DNA of 61,517 nucleotides from Phyllobacteriaceae bacterium. GTDB taxonomy: Bacteria > Pseudomonadota > Alphaproteobacteria > Rhizobiales > Rhizobiaceae. The position numbers and the translations under genes are program-made. Of the stretch, positions 1-9,033 are shown piece after piece; within the stretch, counting starts at the first letter, position 1; every line of letters starts with the position of its first letter. The notes below the pieces were generated by a model that was not told the DNA's origin, did not search any database, and was given only the letters and a program-made list of their open reading frames with translations. Location: assembly GCA_023954255.1 (NCBI GenBank), contig JAMLIH010000012.1:1-61517 (forward strand), written 5' to 3'.

Positions 1-217
1 CGCGATTGACTTTTCACGCGTAACCGCCTACTCACCCGGCTTCCCGAATATGCATCTGAGGCATGACGGGAAAAATCCTGACGTGACCCGTGGATGATTT
101 CAGGCGCCTTGCCGCGATCATCCTGTCAGTCCCGGCAAAATCCGGGGCAGAGGAGGGCGCGTTCCCAACCTAAGCGTGAGGCATGGGTGCTTCACGCGCA
201 ACGTTTGAGGAATTGCG
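1..217 (+). promoter_or_regulatory. rpsD upstream region and leader
   Basis: There is no gene here. A possible sigma-70 promoter is TTGACT at 6-11, 17 bases, then TACTCA at 29-34. A 6-bp inverted repeat, GCGTGA (174-179) and TCACGC (192-197), lies just ahead of the ribosome binding site GAGGAA (207-212). S4 autoregulates its own synthesis in some bacteria, so a structured leader is plausible, but I recognise no known S4 leader family. The promoter match is modest. Confidence 0.3.
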
Positions 218-835
218 ATGAGCAAGCGTATCGACGCCAAGTATAAAATCGACCGGCGTATGGGCGAGAACATCTGGGGCCGCCCGAAGAGCCCCGTCAA
301 CCGCCGCGAATACGGCCCCGGCCAGCACGGACAGCGCCGCAAGGGCAAGCTGTCCGACTTCGGTATTCAGCTTCGCGCCAAACAGAAGCTAAAAGGCTAT
401 TACGGCAACATCACCGAGAAGCAGTTCCGCCGTATCTATGCCGAAGCCGTGCGCCTGCGGGGTGACACCGGCGAAAAGCTGATCGGCCTGCTGGAAAGCC
501 GGCTGGACGCAATCGTCTACCGCGCCAAGTTCGTGCCGACGGTGTTTTCGGCCCGCCAGTTCATCAACCACGGCCACGTCAAGGTCAACGGCCAGCGTGT
601 CAACATCGCTTCCTACCGCTGCAAGGCCGGCGATGTGATCGAGGTTCGCGAGAAGTCGCGCCAGCTTGCAATGGTTCTGGAAGCAAGCCAGCTCGCCGAG
701 CGTGACGTGCCGGAATACATCGATGCCGATCATTCCAAGATGGCGGCCAAGTATGTCCGCGTGCCGGAGCTTTCCGACGTTCCCTATCCGGTTCACATGG
801 AACCGAACTTGGTCGTCGAATTCTATTCGCGCTGA
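218..835 (+). CDS. rpsD: 30S ribosomal protein S4
   Basis: Primary 16S rRNA-binding protein that nucleates assembly of the small ribosomal subunit. The 205-residue product has the usual alphaproteobacterial S4 length. It has the basic N-terminal segment ([20 protein letters not shown]) and the central S4 RNA-binding domain at about residues 93-155, with the characteristic stretch [14 protein letters not shown]. It ends in the conserved VEFYSR. GAGGAA five bases before the ATG fixes the start. The gene appears monocistronic: a strong hairpin terminator follows 28 bases after the stop. Identification rests on strong family similarity throughout. Confidence 0.98.
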   Translation: MSKRIDAKYKIDRRMGENIWGRPKSPVNRREYGPGQHGQRRKGKLSDFGIQLRAKQKLKGYYGNITEKQFRRIYAEAVRLRGDTGEKLIGLLESRLDAIVYRAKFVPTVFSARQFINHGHVKVNGQRVNIASYRCKAGDVIEVREKSRQLAMVLEASQLAERDVPEYIDADHSKMAAKYVRVPELSDVPYPVHMEPNLVVEFYSR

Positions 836-862
836 TTATCTGCGTCGAAAACCGTTTTGTGG

Positions 863-892
863 AACGCCCGGTCCTTCGGCCGGGCGTTTTTC
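863..892 (+). terminator. Rho-independent terminator of rpsD
   Basis: Inverted repeat AACGCCCGG / CCGGGCGTT (863-871 and 880-888) with an 8-base loop. The 3' arm runs into five T residues (887-891). It lies 28 bases after the rpsD stop, the classic position for its terminator. Confidence 0.85.
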
Positions 893-916
893 TTGATGGT
901 ATGAAAGCCGGCTGCA

Positions 917-1813
917 ATGGGATATGAGCAGGTCATGAACGACCACAGCCCGCAACAAACCGATGCCATGCTGGAAACGGCCCATCCGCTGTTTGCCGAT
1001 GCGCCATCATCTGTGGAGTTCAAGAAGCTCAGAAAACGGCTGGTACGCCAGGCACGCGAGGCAATCGAAAGCTTCAACATGCTCGAGCGAGCGCAAACGG
1101 GAAGGGGAGAGAGGCCGCGCTGGCTGATCGGGCTTTCCGGCGGCAAGGACAGCTACGGACTTCTCGCCGTGCTGATCGATCTGAAATGGCGCGGTCTGCT
1201 TGATGTCGACCTCATCGCCTGCAATCTCGACCAGGGCCAGCCGAACTTTCCCAAGCATGTGCTGCCGGACTACCTGTCGCGGATCGGCGTCACCCATCGC
1301 ATCGAGTATCAGGACACTTATTCCATCGTCACCGACAAGGTGCCGGAAGGGGCGACCTACTGTGCGCTGTGCTCCCGGCTGAGGCGTGGCAATCTCTATC
1401 GCATTGCCAGGGAGGAAGGTTGCGATGCGCTGGTGCTCGGTCATCACCGCGAGGACATTCTGGAAACCTTCTTCATGAATCTGTTTCATGGCGGCAGGCT
1501 GGCGGCGATGCCGCCCAAACTCGTCAATGACGAGGGAGAAACCCTGGTGCTGCGGCCGCTCGCCTTTGCCGCCGAAGCAGACCTTGCCGCCTTCGCCCGC
1601 CACATGGAATTTCCCATCATCCCGTGCGATCTGTGCGGCAGCCAGGACGGGCTGCAACGCAACGCGATGAAGGCGATGCTCGAGGACATCGAGAGGCGCA
1701 TGCCGGGCCGCAAGGACACGATGATCCGGGCGCTTGCCAATGTCCGTCCCTCGCATCTTCTGGACGGTCGGATTTTCGATTTTTCCCACTTGGCGCCATC
1801 GCGGCCGGAATAA
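917..1813 (+). CDS. ttcA: tRNA 2-thiocytidine(32) synthetase TtcA
   Basis: PP-loop ATPase that thiolates cytidine 32 of certain tRNAs in the cytosol. The ATP-binding PP-loop is SGGKDSYG at about residues 73-80. Two Cys-x2-Cys pairs follow: CALC near residue 150 and CDLC near residue 238. These are the iron-sulfur cluster ligands typical of TtcA. The length of 298 residues fits the family. The start is uncertain: ATG 917 gives MGYEQV, while ATG 935 gives MNDHSP, and neither has a strong Shine-Dalgarno. The gene stands alone between the rpsD terminator and the transporter operon. Confidence 0.9.
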   Translation: MGYEQVMNDHSPQQTDAMLETAHPLFADAPSSVEFKKLRKRLVRQAREAIESFNMLERAQTGRGERPRWLIGLSGGKDSYGLLAVLIDLKWRGLLDVDLIACNLDQGQPNFPKHVLPDYLSRIGVTHRIEYQDTYSIVTDKVPEGATYCALCSRLRRGNLYRIAREEGCDALVLGHHREDILETFFMNLFHGGRLAAMPPKLVNDEGETLVLRPLAFAAEADLAAFARHMEFPIIPCDLCGSQDGLQRNAMKAMLEDIERRMPGRKDTMIRALANVRPSHLLDGRIFDFSHLAPSRPE

Positions 1814-2010
1814 ATCGAAAAAATTTTCTGCAAAAAAATTACTGGCCGCTGCCTGCAATCTGAGCGCTATGTCTGCCAGCGACACCGATATGCCTTATTG
1901 GGAACAGCGTCGTGCCGCGAGTTGGCGTTTTTTTGTGCGCGACCGGCAGTGCCGGGAAGTGCGCGGTCAACCCTTGCGGGCAAGCTCGGAGCGGCACGGT
2001 TGAATCTGCC
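1814..2010. other. Intergenic region upstream of the transporter operon
   Basis: This is part of the 295-base gap between ttcA and the ABC transporter ATPase. Its first 40 bases are A/T-rich (runs of A and T around 1820-1842). I see no convincing gene or terminator. The only clear signal in the gap is the palindrome at 2011-2032, listed separately. Confidence 0.4.
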
Positions 2011-2032
2011 GCACAACCGTATATGGTTGTGC
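2011..2032. promoter_or_regulatory. 22-bp palindromic operator candidate
   Basis: GCACAACC (2011-2018), GTATAT, GGTTGTGC (2025-2032): two perfect 8-bp arms around an A/T-rich centre. The spacing and symmetry are what a dimeric repressor of the LacI or GntR type binds. It lies 77 bases before the first gene of the transporter-creatinase operon and no transcribed hairpin function is evident. No cognate regulator gene is seen nearby. Confidence 0.55.
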
Positions 2033-2108
2033 ATTGAACATAACTGCACAGAGGCTACCGCGGGAGGGCAAGACTGCGGGTCTTAGAGCAGAGGAGGGAA
2101 GGGCTTAT

Positions 2109-3202
2109 ATGAGTTCCAGCAAGGGCGCGGCTGTACGCTTTGAAAAAGTACAGAAGAGTTACGATGGCGAAAATCTCGTCGTAAAGGATCTCAATCTGGA
2201 TATAGCGCCTGGTGAATTCCTGACAATGCTGGGGCCTTCTGGGTCCGGCAAAACAACCTGTCTGATGATGCTGGCAGGTTTCGAGCCCGCCACCCACGGT
2301 GAGATCTTTCTCAACAACCATCCCATCAACAACGTTCCGCCCTACAAACGCGGCATCGGCATGGTGTTTCAAAACTATGCCCTGTTTCCGCATATGAGCG
2401 TGGCGGAAAACCTCGCCTTCCCGCTGCAGATCCGCAAGATGAACCGGGCCGACCAGGAGGCGAAGGTCAAGCGGGCTCTTGAGATGGTCGAACTGGGCGC
2501 CTTCGGCAACCGGCGTCCGGCGCAGCTTTCCGGCGGCCAGCAGCAGCGCGTGGCAGTGGCCAGGGCGCTGGTTTTCGATCCCGAACTGGTGCTGATGGAC
2601 GAGCCGCTTGGCGCACTCGACAAGCAGCTGCGCGAGCAGATGCAGTACGAGATCAAGCACATCCACGAAAATCTCGGTGTTTCAGTGGTTCACGTGACCT
2701 ACTGACCAGACCGAGGCATTGACCATGTCGGACCGTTGCGGTGTTCGAGGACGGGGTGATCCAGCAATTGTCGCCGCCGGACGTGCTCTATGAGAGCCCG
2801 AAGAATTCCTTCGTCGCCCAGTTCATCGGCGAGAACAACAAGCTGCATGGCAAGGTCACGAAGATGGCCAAGGGCGTTTGCGAAGTGACGCTGGACGACG
2901 GAACGAAACTGAAGGCGGAGCCGGTCAACGTTTCGGCCGTGGGCGACCGAACGACGATTTCACTGCGTCCCGAACGTGTCGAGTTCGACGGTGCCGAGAA
3001 GCTGGACAATACCGTCAAGGGCAAGATCATCGAGATACTCTATCTCGGCGACCACCTTCGGGTGGTGATGTCGGTTGCCGGCAATCCGGAATTCATCGTC
3101 AAGGTCCGCAATCGCGGGATCAGGCGGCCGCTTGAGGAAGGCAAGAGCTACAATATCGGCTGGTCGGCGGGCGACTGCAAGGCGCTCGATTTTGCCGGCT
3201 GA
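2109..3202 (+). pseudogene. potA: PotA-like ABC transporter ATPase, frameshifted
   Basis: ATPase subunit of a polyamine/opine-type (PotABCD) importer. The first part (2109-2705) has Walker A GPSGSGKTT, the signature LSGGQQQRVAVARAL and Walker B LVLMDEP, and ends at VHVTY followed by TGA. The second part (from about 2738) continues the normal family sequence FEDGVIQQ and includes the C-terminal TOBE domain (about 2840-3199). In between, DQTEALTMSDR is encoded in a third frame. An extra T at 2703 and a loss of two bases near 2737 therefore explain the break. Intact, the protein would be about 363 residues. The start ATG 2109 gives MSSSKG. The rest of the operon is intact, so this is either a recent mutation or a sequence error. 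Confidence 0.85.
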
Positions 3203-3294
3203 GTCTACAAGTCTGCAACCAATTGCGCCGTGAGGCGTAATGTCATGGCTGGTCCTGTAAGTGGCCGGTCTGTAACCCAAAGGGAGAGATATAC

Positions 3295-4440
3295 ATGAAA
3301 CTCAAGACAATCCTGATGTCGACCGCAGCAGCCGGCGTGATGCTTGGCAGCGCCAGTGTTGCGGTCAATTCGGCGAGCCACGGAATGGAGCCGTGCGAAG
3401 GCTGTGCGAACAGCATGACCGTCGTCTCCTGGGGTGGTGCTTATCAGAACTCGCAGGTGAAAGCCTATTCGGAGCCGTATGCGGAAGCGACAAGCACTGA
3501 ATTCGTCTGGGATGAATCCTCCAACGAAGCTGTCGCCAAACTGCGTGCGATGAATGAAGCTGGCAACGTCACCTGGGACCTGGTCGACGTCGAGGGCCCC
3601 GATGCCGTAAGGCTTTGCGATGAAGGCCTGGCGATGGAAATCAATGTTGACGAGGTACTCGCACCGGCACCCGACGGTTCGCCGGCAAGCAAGGACTTCG
3701 GCGACTCGCTGGTTTCCTCCTGCTTTATCCCGCAGATCGTCTTCTCGACGACCTTCGGCTACCGTACCGATGTGGCTGCCTGGAACGGCGCGGTGCCGTC
3801 TTCGCTTTGCGACATCTTCGACCTCGAGAAGTTTCCCGGCAAACGGGCGCTCGAGAAACGGCCCAAGAAGAACATCGAATGGGCGCTGATCTGCGACGGC
3901 GTGGCCAAGGCCGATCTCTACAAGGTGATGGAGACGGACGAGGGTATCGACCGGGCGCTGGCGAAGCTCGGCACGATCAAGGACCAGGTAATCTGGTGGT
4001 CTGCCGGCGCCGACACGCCGCAACTGCTGGCCGATGGCGAGATCGTCATGGGCTCGACCTATAACGGCCGCCTGTTCTCGGTGATCGAGGAGCAGAAACA
4101 GCCTGTCGCCATGCTTTGGGACTACCAGGTCTTCGACTTCGACGGCTGGATCATTCCCGCCGGATTGCCTGAAGACCGCCTGAACCGCGTCAAGCACTTC
4201 CTCAAGTTCGGGACCGACACGCAGCGCCTCGCCGACCAGGCCAAGTACATCTCCTATGGTCCGGCCAGGGCTTCTTCGGCTCCGCTGGTCGGCAAGCATG
4301 CGGAACTCGGCATCGACATGGCGCCGCACATGCCGACCGATCCCAACAACATGGGCAACATCATCGTCAACAACATCGAATGGTGGTCGAGCTATGCCGA
4401 CGACGTCGATGCGAAGTTCCAGGCCTGGCTCGCCAAGTAA
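3295..4440 (+). CDS. ABC transporter periplasmic substrate-binding protein (PotD/PotF type)
   Basis: Periplasmic receptor of the importer encoded around it. The 381-residue product begins with a Sec signal peptide (basic MKLK, hydrophobic core, small residues near 25-30). The mature part starts its first lobe with the family-typical VVSWGGAYQNSQ and later has YNGRLFSVIEEQKQPV. This is the COG0687 fold that binds polyamines, related cations or opines. AGGGAGAG lies just before the ATG. The ligand cannot be read from sequence. Because the operon ends with creatinase, creatine or another guanidino compound is a reasonable guess, but polyamines remain possible. Confidence 0.85.
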   Translation: MKLKTILMSTAAAGVMLGSASVAVNSASHGMEPCEGCANSMTVVSWGGAYQNSQVKAYSEPYAEATSTEFVWDESSNEAVAKLRAMNEAGNVTWDLVDVEGPDAVRLCDEGLAMEINVDEVLAPAPDGSPASKDFGDSLVSSCFIPQIVFSTTFGYRTDVAAWNGAVPSSLCDIFDLEKFPGKRALEKRPKKNIEWALICDGVAKADLYKVMETDEGIDRALAKLGTIKDQVIWWSAGADTPQLLADGEIVMGSTYNGRLFSVIEEQKQPVAMLWDYQVFDFDGWIIPAGLPEDRLNRVKHFLKFGTDTQRLADQAKYISYGPARASSAPLVGKHAELGIDMAPHMPTDPNNMGNIIVNNIEWWSSYADDVDAKFQAWLAK

Positions 4441-4521
4441 GGCCTGAAGCTGCAATCTGCGGCGCGGCGGTTTCCGCCGCGTCCGCGCCCGCCGCATTCT
4501 CGAGGCTGCGGAGGGAAAGGT

Positions 4522-5835
4522 TTGAACACGCATGCGCATGAAACGGACCGGGTGACAATGAACAAAAGCGATGGTGCCGGCGGTGTTCCCGCCGATGGAA
4601 TCATGCGGGCAGCGGACGGAACGCCGCTGAAGAAATCCCTTGCCCGGGCATTGAGGCGGGAAAAAATCCGCAGCCTTCTTCTCATCCTGCCGCTGCTCGC
4701 CTTCATTCTCATTACCTTCATTGCGCCAATTGCAGACATGCTGTTCCGCTCGGTGGAAAACGGCATTGTCGAGGATACCATTCCACAAACGGTCGGACTG
4801 TTGCAGGACTGGGATCCTGCTTCGGGAGAACTGCCGGACGAGGCTGTTTTCGCCGCTTTCCAGAAGGACCTTTCCGAAGCCTTCAAGGCGAAGACGAGCA
4901 CGCGGCTCGGCCTCAGACTCAATTACGAAAAAGCGGGCATGTCGGGCCTGTTCCGCAAGTCCGGCCGGCCGGCGACGAACATGGAACCTCCCTTCAGGGA
5001 GGCCTTCATTGCGGTCGACGAGGACTGGGGCGACATCGAAACCTGGGCGGTGATCAAGCGGGCCAGCCCGAGGCTCACGGACGGCTATTTTCTCTCCGCG
5101 CTCGATGCGCACAGGACTGCAGACGGAGTGGAGATGCTGCCGGAGAAGGAACGGCTCTACATCTTCCTGTTCATGCGGACGATCTTCCTCTCCATCGTGA
5201 TCACCTTCTCCTGCCTGCTGCTCGGCTATCCGATCGCCTATCTGCTCGCCAGTCTTCCGGTCAGAACCTCGAACCTGCTGCTGATCCTGGTCCTGCTGCC
5301 ATTCTGGACCTCGCTGCTGGTACGTACCTCGGCGTGGAAGGTCCTGTTGCAGCAGCAGGGGGTGATCAACGACATCCTGGTATGGATCGGACTGATCGAC
5401 GATGCCGGGCGACTGATCATGATCAACAACATGACCGGCACGATCATTGCCATGACGCATATCCTGCTGCCGTTCATGATCCTGCCGCTGTTCTCGGTGA
5501 TGAAGACGATCTCGCCCTCCTATGTGCGGGCGGCCAAATCCATGGGCGCCTCCGACTGGACGGCATTCTGGAAGATTTATTTCCCCAATACAGTTCCGGG
5601 CATCGGGGCCGGCTCCATCCTCGTCTTCATTCTGGCCATCGGCTACTACATCACGCCGGAACTCGTGGGCGGCACGTCGGGTGTCTTCATCTCCAACCGT
5701 ATTGCCTATCACATCTCCTCATCGCTCAACTGGGGGCTGGCGGCGGCGCTGGGAACGATCCTGCTGGTGCTGGTGCTCGCCCTGTACTGGGCCTATGACC
5801 GCATCGTCGGCATCGACAACGTCAAGCTGGGCTGA
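4522..5835 (+). CDS. ABC transporter permease (PotB type) with large extra loop
   Basis: Inner-membrane channel subunit. TM1 (LLLILPLLAFILITFIAPIA) is at about residues 53-72. A roughly 140-residue non-membrane stretch follows, then the usual five-helix core from about residue 213. The EAA cytoplasmic loop that docks the ATPase is seen as YVRAAKSMGASDWTAFWKIY. At 437 residues it is well over 100 longer than ordinary PotB, because of the extra segment after TM1. The start is probably TTG 4522, which has GGAGGG six bases upstream; ATG 4558 lacks a good ribosome binding site. It is followed closely by the second permease. Confidence 0.85.
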   Translation: MNTHAHETDRVTMNKSDGAGGVPADGIMRAADGTPLKKSLARALRREKIRSLLLILPLLAFILITFIAPIADMLFRSVENGIVEDTIPQTVGLLQDWDPASGELPDEAVFAAFQKDLSEAFKAKTSTRLGLRLNYEKAGMSGLFRKSGRPATNMEPPFREAFIAVDEDWGDIETWAVIKRASPRLTDGYFLSALDAHRTADGVEMLPEKERLYIFLFMRTIFLSIVITFSCLLLGYPIAYLLASLPVRTSNLLLILVLLPFWTSLLVRTSAWKVLLQQQGVINDILVWIGLIDDAGRLIMINNMTGTIIAMTHILLPFMILPLFSVMKTISPSYVRAAKSMGASDWTAFWKIYFPNTVPGIGAGSILVFILAIGYYITPELVGGTSGVFISNRIAYHISSSLNWGLAAALGTILLVLVLALYWAYDRIVGIDNVKLG

Positions 5836-5846
5836 GGAGGAAACCC

Positions 5847-6704
5847 ATGTCCGATCTTCCCCCCTATGCATCGACCGGTCAGCGCATCTGGCACTACACC
5901 TTCCGCTATGTGATCTGCGGGCTGATCTTCTTCTTTCTGATCTTCCCGATCCTGATCATCATCCCGCTGTCGTTCAACGCCGAGGACTTCTTCACCTTCA
6001 CCAAGGCGATGCTGAACCTTCAACCGGAAGGCTATTCGCTCAAGCACTATAACGACTTCCTGACCAATCCCGACTGGCAACAGGCGCTGCGCAACTCCTT
6101 CCTGATCGCTCCGGCAGCCACCTTCCTGGCAACCGCCTTCGGCACGCTGGCGGCGATCGGCCTGTCGCAGTCGCATGTGCCGTTCCGCAGGGCAATCATG
6201 GCGGTGCTCATTTCGCCAATGATCGTGCCGCTGATCATTTCGGCCGCCGGCATGTATTTCTTCTATTCGCGCATCGGGCTGCAGGGCACTTATTGGGGCG
6301 TGGTGCTTGCCCATGCCGCACTCGGAACGCCTTTCGTCATCATCACGGTGACGGCAACGCTGGTCGGCTTCGACCGCTCGCTGACGCGGGCAGCCGCCAA
6401 TCTCGGCGCCAATCCGGTGACGACCTTCTTCAAGGTGCAGATGCCACTGATCGTGCCGGGTGTGGTTTCGGGAGCGCTGTTTGCCTTCATCACCTCCTTC
6501 GACGAGGTGGTGGTGGTGCTGTTCCTGGGGTCTGCGGCGCAAAAAACGCTGCCCTGGCAGATGTTCACCGGTCTGCGCGAGCAGATTTCGCCTACCATCC
6601 TGGCGGTGGCAACCATCATGGTGGCGATTTCCATCGTGCTGCTGACGGTGCTCGAAATGCTGCGGCGGCGCTCCGAGCGGCTGCGCGGGCTGGCGCCGAC
6701 CTGA
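5847..6704 (+). CDS. ABC transporter permease (PotC type)
   Basis: Second inner-membrane channel subunit of the same importer, 285 residues with about six hydrophobic helices. The first is near residues 20-41 and the last near 250-272. The EAA loop is seen as LTRAAANLGANPVTTFFKVQ. The start lies 11 bases after the previous stop behind GAGGAGG, so it is co-translated with the first permease. Its length and features are standard for the binding-protein-dependent transport permease family. A small stem-loop (CATGCC/GGCATG, 6717-6732) after the gene lacks a T-run and is not a convincing terminator. Confidence 0.9.
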   Translation: MSDLPPYASTGQRIWHYTFRYVICGLIFFFLIFPILIIIPLSFNAEDFFTFTKAMLNLQPEGYSLKHYNDFLTNPDWQQALRNSFLIAPAATFLATAFGTLAAIGLSQSHVPFRRAIMAVLISPMIVPLIISAAGMYFFYSRIGLQGTYWGVVLAHAALGTPFVIITVTATLVGFDRSLTRAAANLGANPVTTFFKVQMPLIVPGVVSGALFAFITSFDEVVVVLFLGSAAQKTLPWQMFTGLREQISPTILAVATIMVAISIVLLTVLEMLRRRSERLRGLAPT

Positions 6705-6870
6705 TTTGGTCTTCCATGCCGGGCGGCATGCGAAACCTGTCCTGTTTGCGGCGTGAAATGTCAGACCGGGTCGCAGCAAACTGCAAAAATGCCGCTAGCC
6801 TTGAAAGCATCTCGGCCAACGTAGCCGGCAATCGTGCCGTCTGCCATCAGGCCATACCCGAGATGATCCC

Positions 6871-8121
6871 ATGAACAGTACCGTTTCAAACCAGGCGGCA
6901 GACCGTGCCGGCGACATGCTGCATGTTGTCAAATGGCATAATGGCGAAAAGGAGTGGTCACCTTTCAGTGCAGGCGAGATGGACCGGCGCCAGAACGCCA
7001 TGCGCGCCTGGATGGCGCAGAACGATGTCGACGCTGCGCTTTTCACCTCCTATCACGGCATCTGCTATTACTCGGGCTTCCTGTACTGCTATTTCGGCCG
7101 CAAATACGGCTTCCTGATCGATCAGGACAATGCGACGACGATATCGGCGGGCATCGATGGCGGCCAGCCGTGGCGGCGCAGCCATGGCGACAACATCACC
7201 TATTCCGACTGGCGGCGGGACAACTTCTATACCGCCATAACCTCGCTGCTGAAGCCGGGGACGAAGCGCATCGGCATCGAGTTCGATCATGTTTCGCTCG
7301 ATTTCCGCAAGCTGCTTGGCGGAGCCTTTCCCGATGTTGAATTCGTCGATGTGGCGCAGCCTGCCATGTGGATGCGCACCATCAAGTCGGAGGAGGAGCA
7401 TAAGCTCATCCGTGAAGGGGCCCGGGTCGCCAATGTGGGCGCGCGAGCCTGCATGGAAGCGGTCCATGAGGGCGTTCCCGAATATGAAGTGGCGATCGCC
7501 TCGACCAATGCGATGATCCGCGAGATCGGCAAGAGCTTTCCCTTTGTCGAACTGATGGACACCTGGACGTGGTTCCAGTCGGGCATCATGACCGACGGGG
7601 CGCACAATCCGGTGACGAACAAACAGGTGGCGCGCGGCGATATCCTCTCGCTCAACTGCTTTCCGATGATCTTCGGCTATTACACGGCGATCGAACGCAC
7701 CCTGTTCTGCGAGGAAGTGTCGGACGCCCATCTCGATCTGTGGCAGAAGAACTGCGAGGTGATGCGCGTCGGCAGCGATCTGATCCGGCCCGGCGCGAAA
7801 TGCTCCGACATCGCCCATGAGCTCAACGATCTATACCGCTCGTGGGATCTGCTGAAATACCGCTCCTTCGGCTACGGCCATTCCTTCGGCGTGCTGTCGC
7901 ACTATTACGGCCGCGAGGCGGGCGTGGAACTGCGCGAGGACGTGGAGACCGTGCTGGAACCGGGAATGGTCGTTTCCATGGAGCCGATGATCATGCTGCC
8001 GGAGGGAATGCCGGGGGCAGGCGGCTACCGTGAGCACGATATCTTCATCGTGACCGAAGAAGGGGCGGAAAACATCACCAACTTCCCCTATGGTCCCGAA
8101 CACATGATCCTGAAGGCATGA
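6871..8121 (+). CDS. Creatinase (creatine amidinohydrolase)
   Basis: Hydrolyses creatine to sarcosine and urea in the cytosol. The 416-residue product has the two-domain M24 'pita-bread' layout. It matches, as I remember it, the Pseudomonas putida creatinase in long characteristic stretches: AALFTSYHGICYYSGFLYC, ISAGIDGGQPWRR, ELMDTWTWFQSGI, TDGAHNPVT, FGYGHSFG and GMVVSMEPMIMLPEG. His245 in TDGAHNPVT corresponds to the catalytic histidine of the studied enzyme. The metal ligands of M24 peptidases are replaced, as expected for creatinase. It lies 166 bases after the permease on the same strand, which suggests that the transporter supplies its substrate. Confidence 0.92.
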   Translation: MNSTVSNQAADRAGDMLHVVKWHNGEKEWSPFSAGEMDRRQNAMRAWMAQNDVDAALFTSYHGICYYSGFLYCYFGRKYGFLIDQDNATTISAGIDGGQPWRRSHGDNITYSDWRRDNFYTAITSLLKPGTKRIGIEFDHVSLDFRKLLGGAFPDVEFVDVAQPAMWMRTIKSEEEHKLIREGARVANVGARACMEAVHEGVPEYEVAIASTNAMIREIGKSFPFVELMDTWTWFQSGIMTDGAHNPVTNKQVARGDILSLNCFPMIFGYYTAIERTLFCEEVSDAHLDLWQKNCEVMRVGSDLIRPGAKCSDIAHELNDLYRSWDLLKYRSFGYGHSFGVLSHYYGREAGVELREDVETVLEPGMVVSMEPMIMLPEGMPGAGGYREHDIFIVTEEGAENITNFPYGPEHMILKA

Positions 8122-8307
8122 GGGGAACAGGGAAGGGAGCCATGGCGGTTGTTTCCAATCCTTACCGCGCGGGCTGTGCCCGGTCCGGCATTGGCGCAGA
8201 GGTTCCCTCTCCCGGTACCGATGCGCAGGCTTTCCCGGCGCTGCTTTCCCTGTACCCGGCCGGCTGGGGCGGTTCTGACCGCAGCCGCGGAGCAGGGAGG
8301 TAGCGCG

Positions 8308-9030
8308 ATGGCGCGGCAGGTAGCCGGAAACAGGTTCCTGCTGCCATTCCTGGCCCTTCTTGCAGTGCTTTGGACAAGTGCAGCCAGGGCGGAGCCGGTC
8401 GATCTGGAACTGGTGCTTGCCACCGACACTTCCGTCAGCGTCGATGATCACGAATACCGGCTGCAGATGCGCGGCATTGCCAAGGCCTTCCGGAGAGCCG
8501 AGATCATCGACATCATTTATGCCATGCCGAACGGAATGGCGGTAACGCTCGTGCACTGGAGCGTTGGCCACCTCAACGGGCAGGCAATTCCCTGGCGGCG
8601 GCTCAAAAGTCGTGAAAGCGTGCTGGCCTTTGCCGATGCGGTGGAGCGGGCCGGGCGTGGCAACACCGGCCGGTCTACGGCCATTGGCGATGCAATCGGT
8701 TATTCACTCCGTCTGATCGAGACGAACCGTTTTGAGGGCGGTAGCCGCAAAATCGATATTTCAGGTGATGCGCGCAGCAATTCCGGACCGGATCCCTCCC
8801 ATTTCCGTAACCGGGCAATCTCTATGAAGGTGACGGTAAACGGGCTTGCCATCTCCGGCGGCGATCGCGGGCTCTTCAGTTACTACCGTGACAGGGTCAT
8901 CGGCGGGCCGTCCGCCTTTGTAATGGCGGTGGACGGGTTTGAAGATTTTGAATCCGCAATTTACCGGAAGCTGTTGAAGGAACTGGCGATTTCAGCTCTG
9001 GTTCCGGCAGGAAACAACGGGCTTGAATAA
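8308..9030 (+). CDS. DUF1194 (VWA-like) exported protein
   Basis: About 240 residues. The start ATG 8308 is chosen because GCAGGGAGG precedes it by seven bases. An N-terminal signal peptide (hydrophobic LLPFLALLAVLWTSAARA) ends near residue 26. The mature part starts with VDLELVLATDTSVSVDDHEY. The DTSVSVD motif resembles a MIDAS metal site (DxSxS) of von Willebrand A domains, as in DUF1194 proteins of alphaproteobacteria. A second conserved region is STAIGDAIGYS, where a MIDAS threonine would lie. Its role is unknown. It converges with fpr, leaving only three bases between the stops. Confidence 0.75.
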   Translation: MARQVAGNRFLLPFLALLAVLWTSAARAEPVDLELVLATDTSVSVDDHEYRLQMRGIAKAFRRAEIIDIIYAMPNGMAVTLVHWSVGHLNGQAIPWRRLKSRESVLAFADAVERAGRGNTGRSTAIGDAIGYSLRLIETNRFEGGSRKIDISGDARSNSGPDPSHFRNRAISMKVTVNGLAISGGDRGLFSYYRDRVIGGPSAFVMAVDGFEDFESAIYRKLLKELAISALVPAGNNGLE

Positions 9031-9033
9031 GAC

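Noticed and set aside
2694-2740. Programmed ribosomal frameshift in the potA-like gene
   Set aside because: Two shifts of different sign within 35 bases and no slippery heptamer or pause structure; mutation or sequence error is simpler.
3205-5712. An 835-codon minus-strand frame opposite the binding protein and permease
   Set aside because: The plus-strand proteins are well-recognised families; the antisense product is His/Arg/Asp-rich without motifs.
6717-6732. Terminator between the PotC-type permease and creatinase
   Set aside because: The 6-bp stem CATGCC/GGCATG has no following T-run, so read-through into creatinase is more likely.
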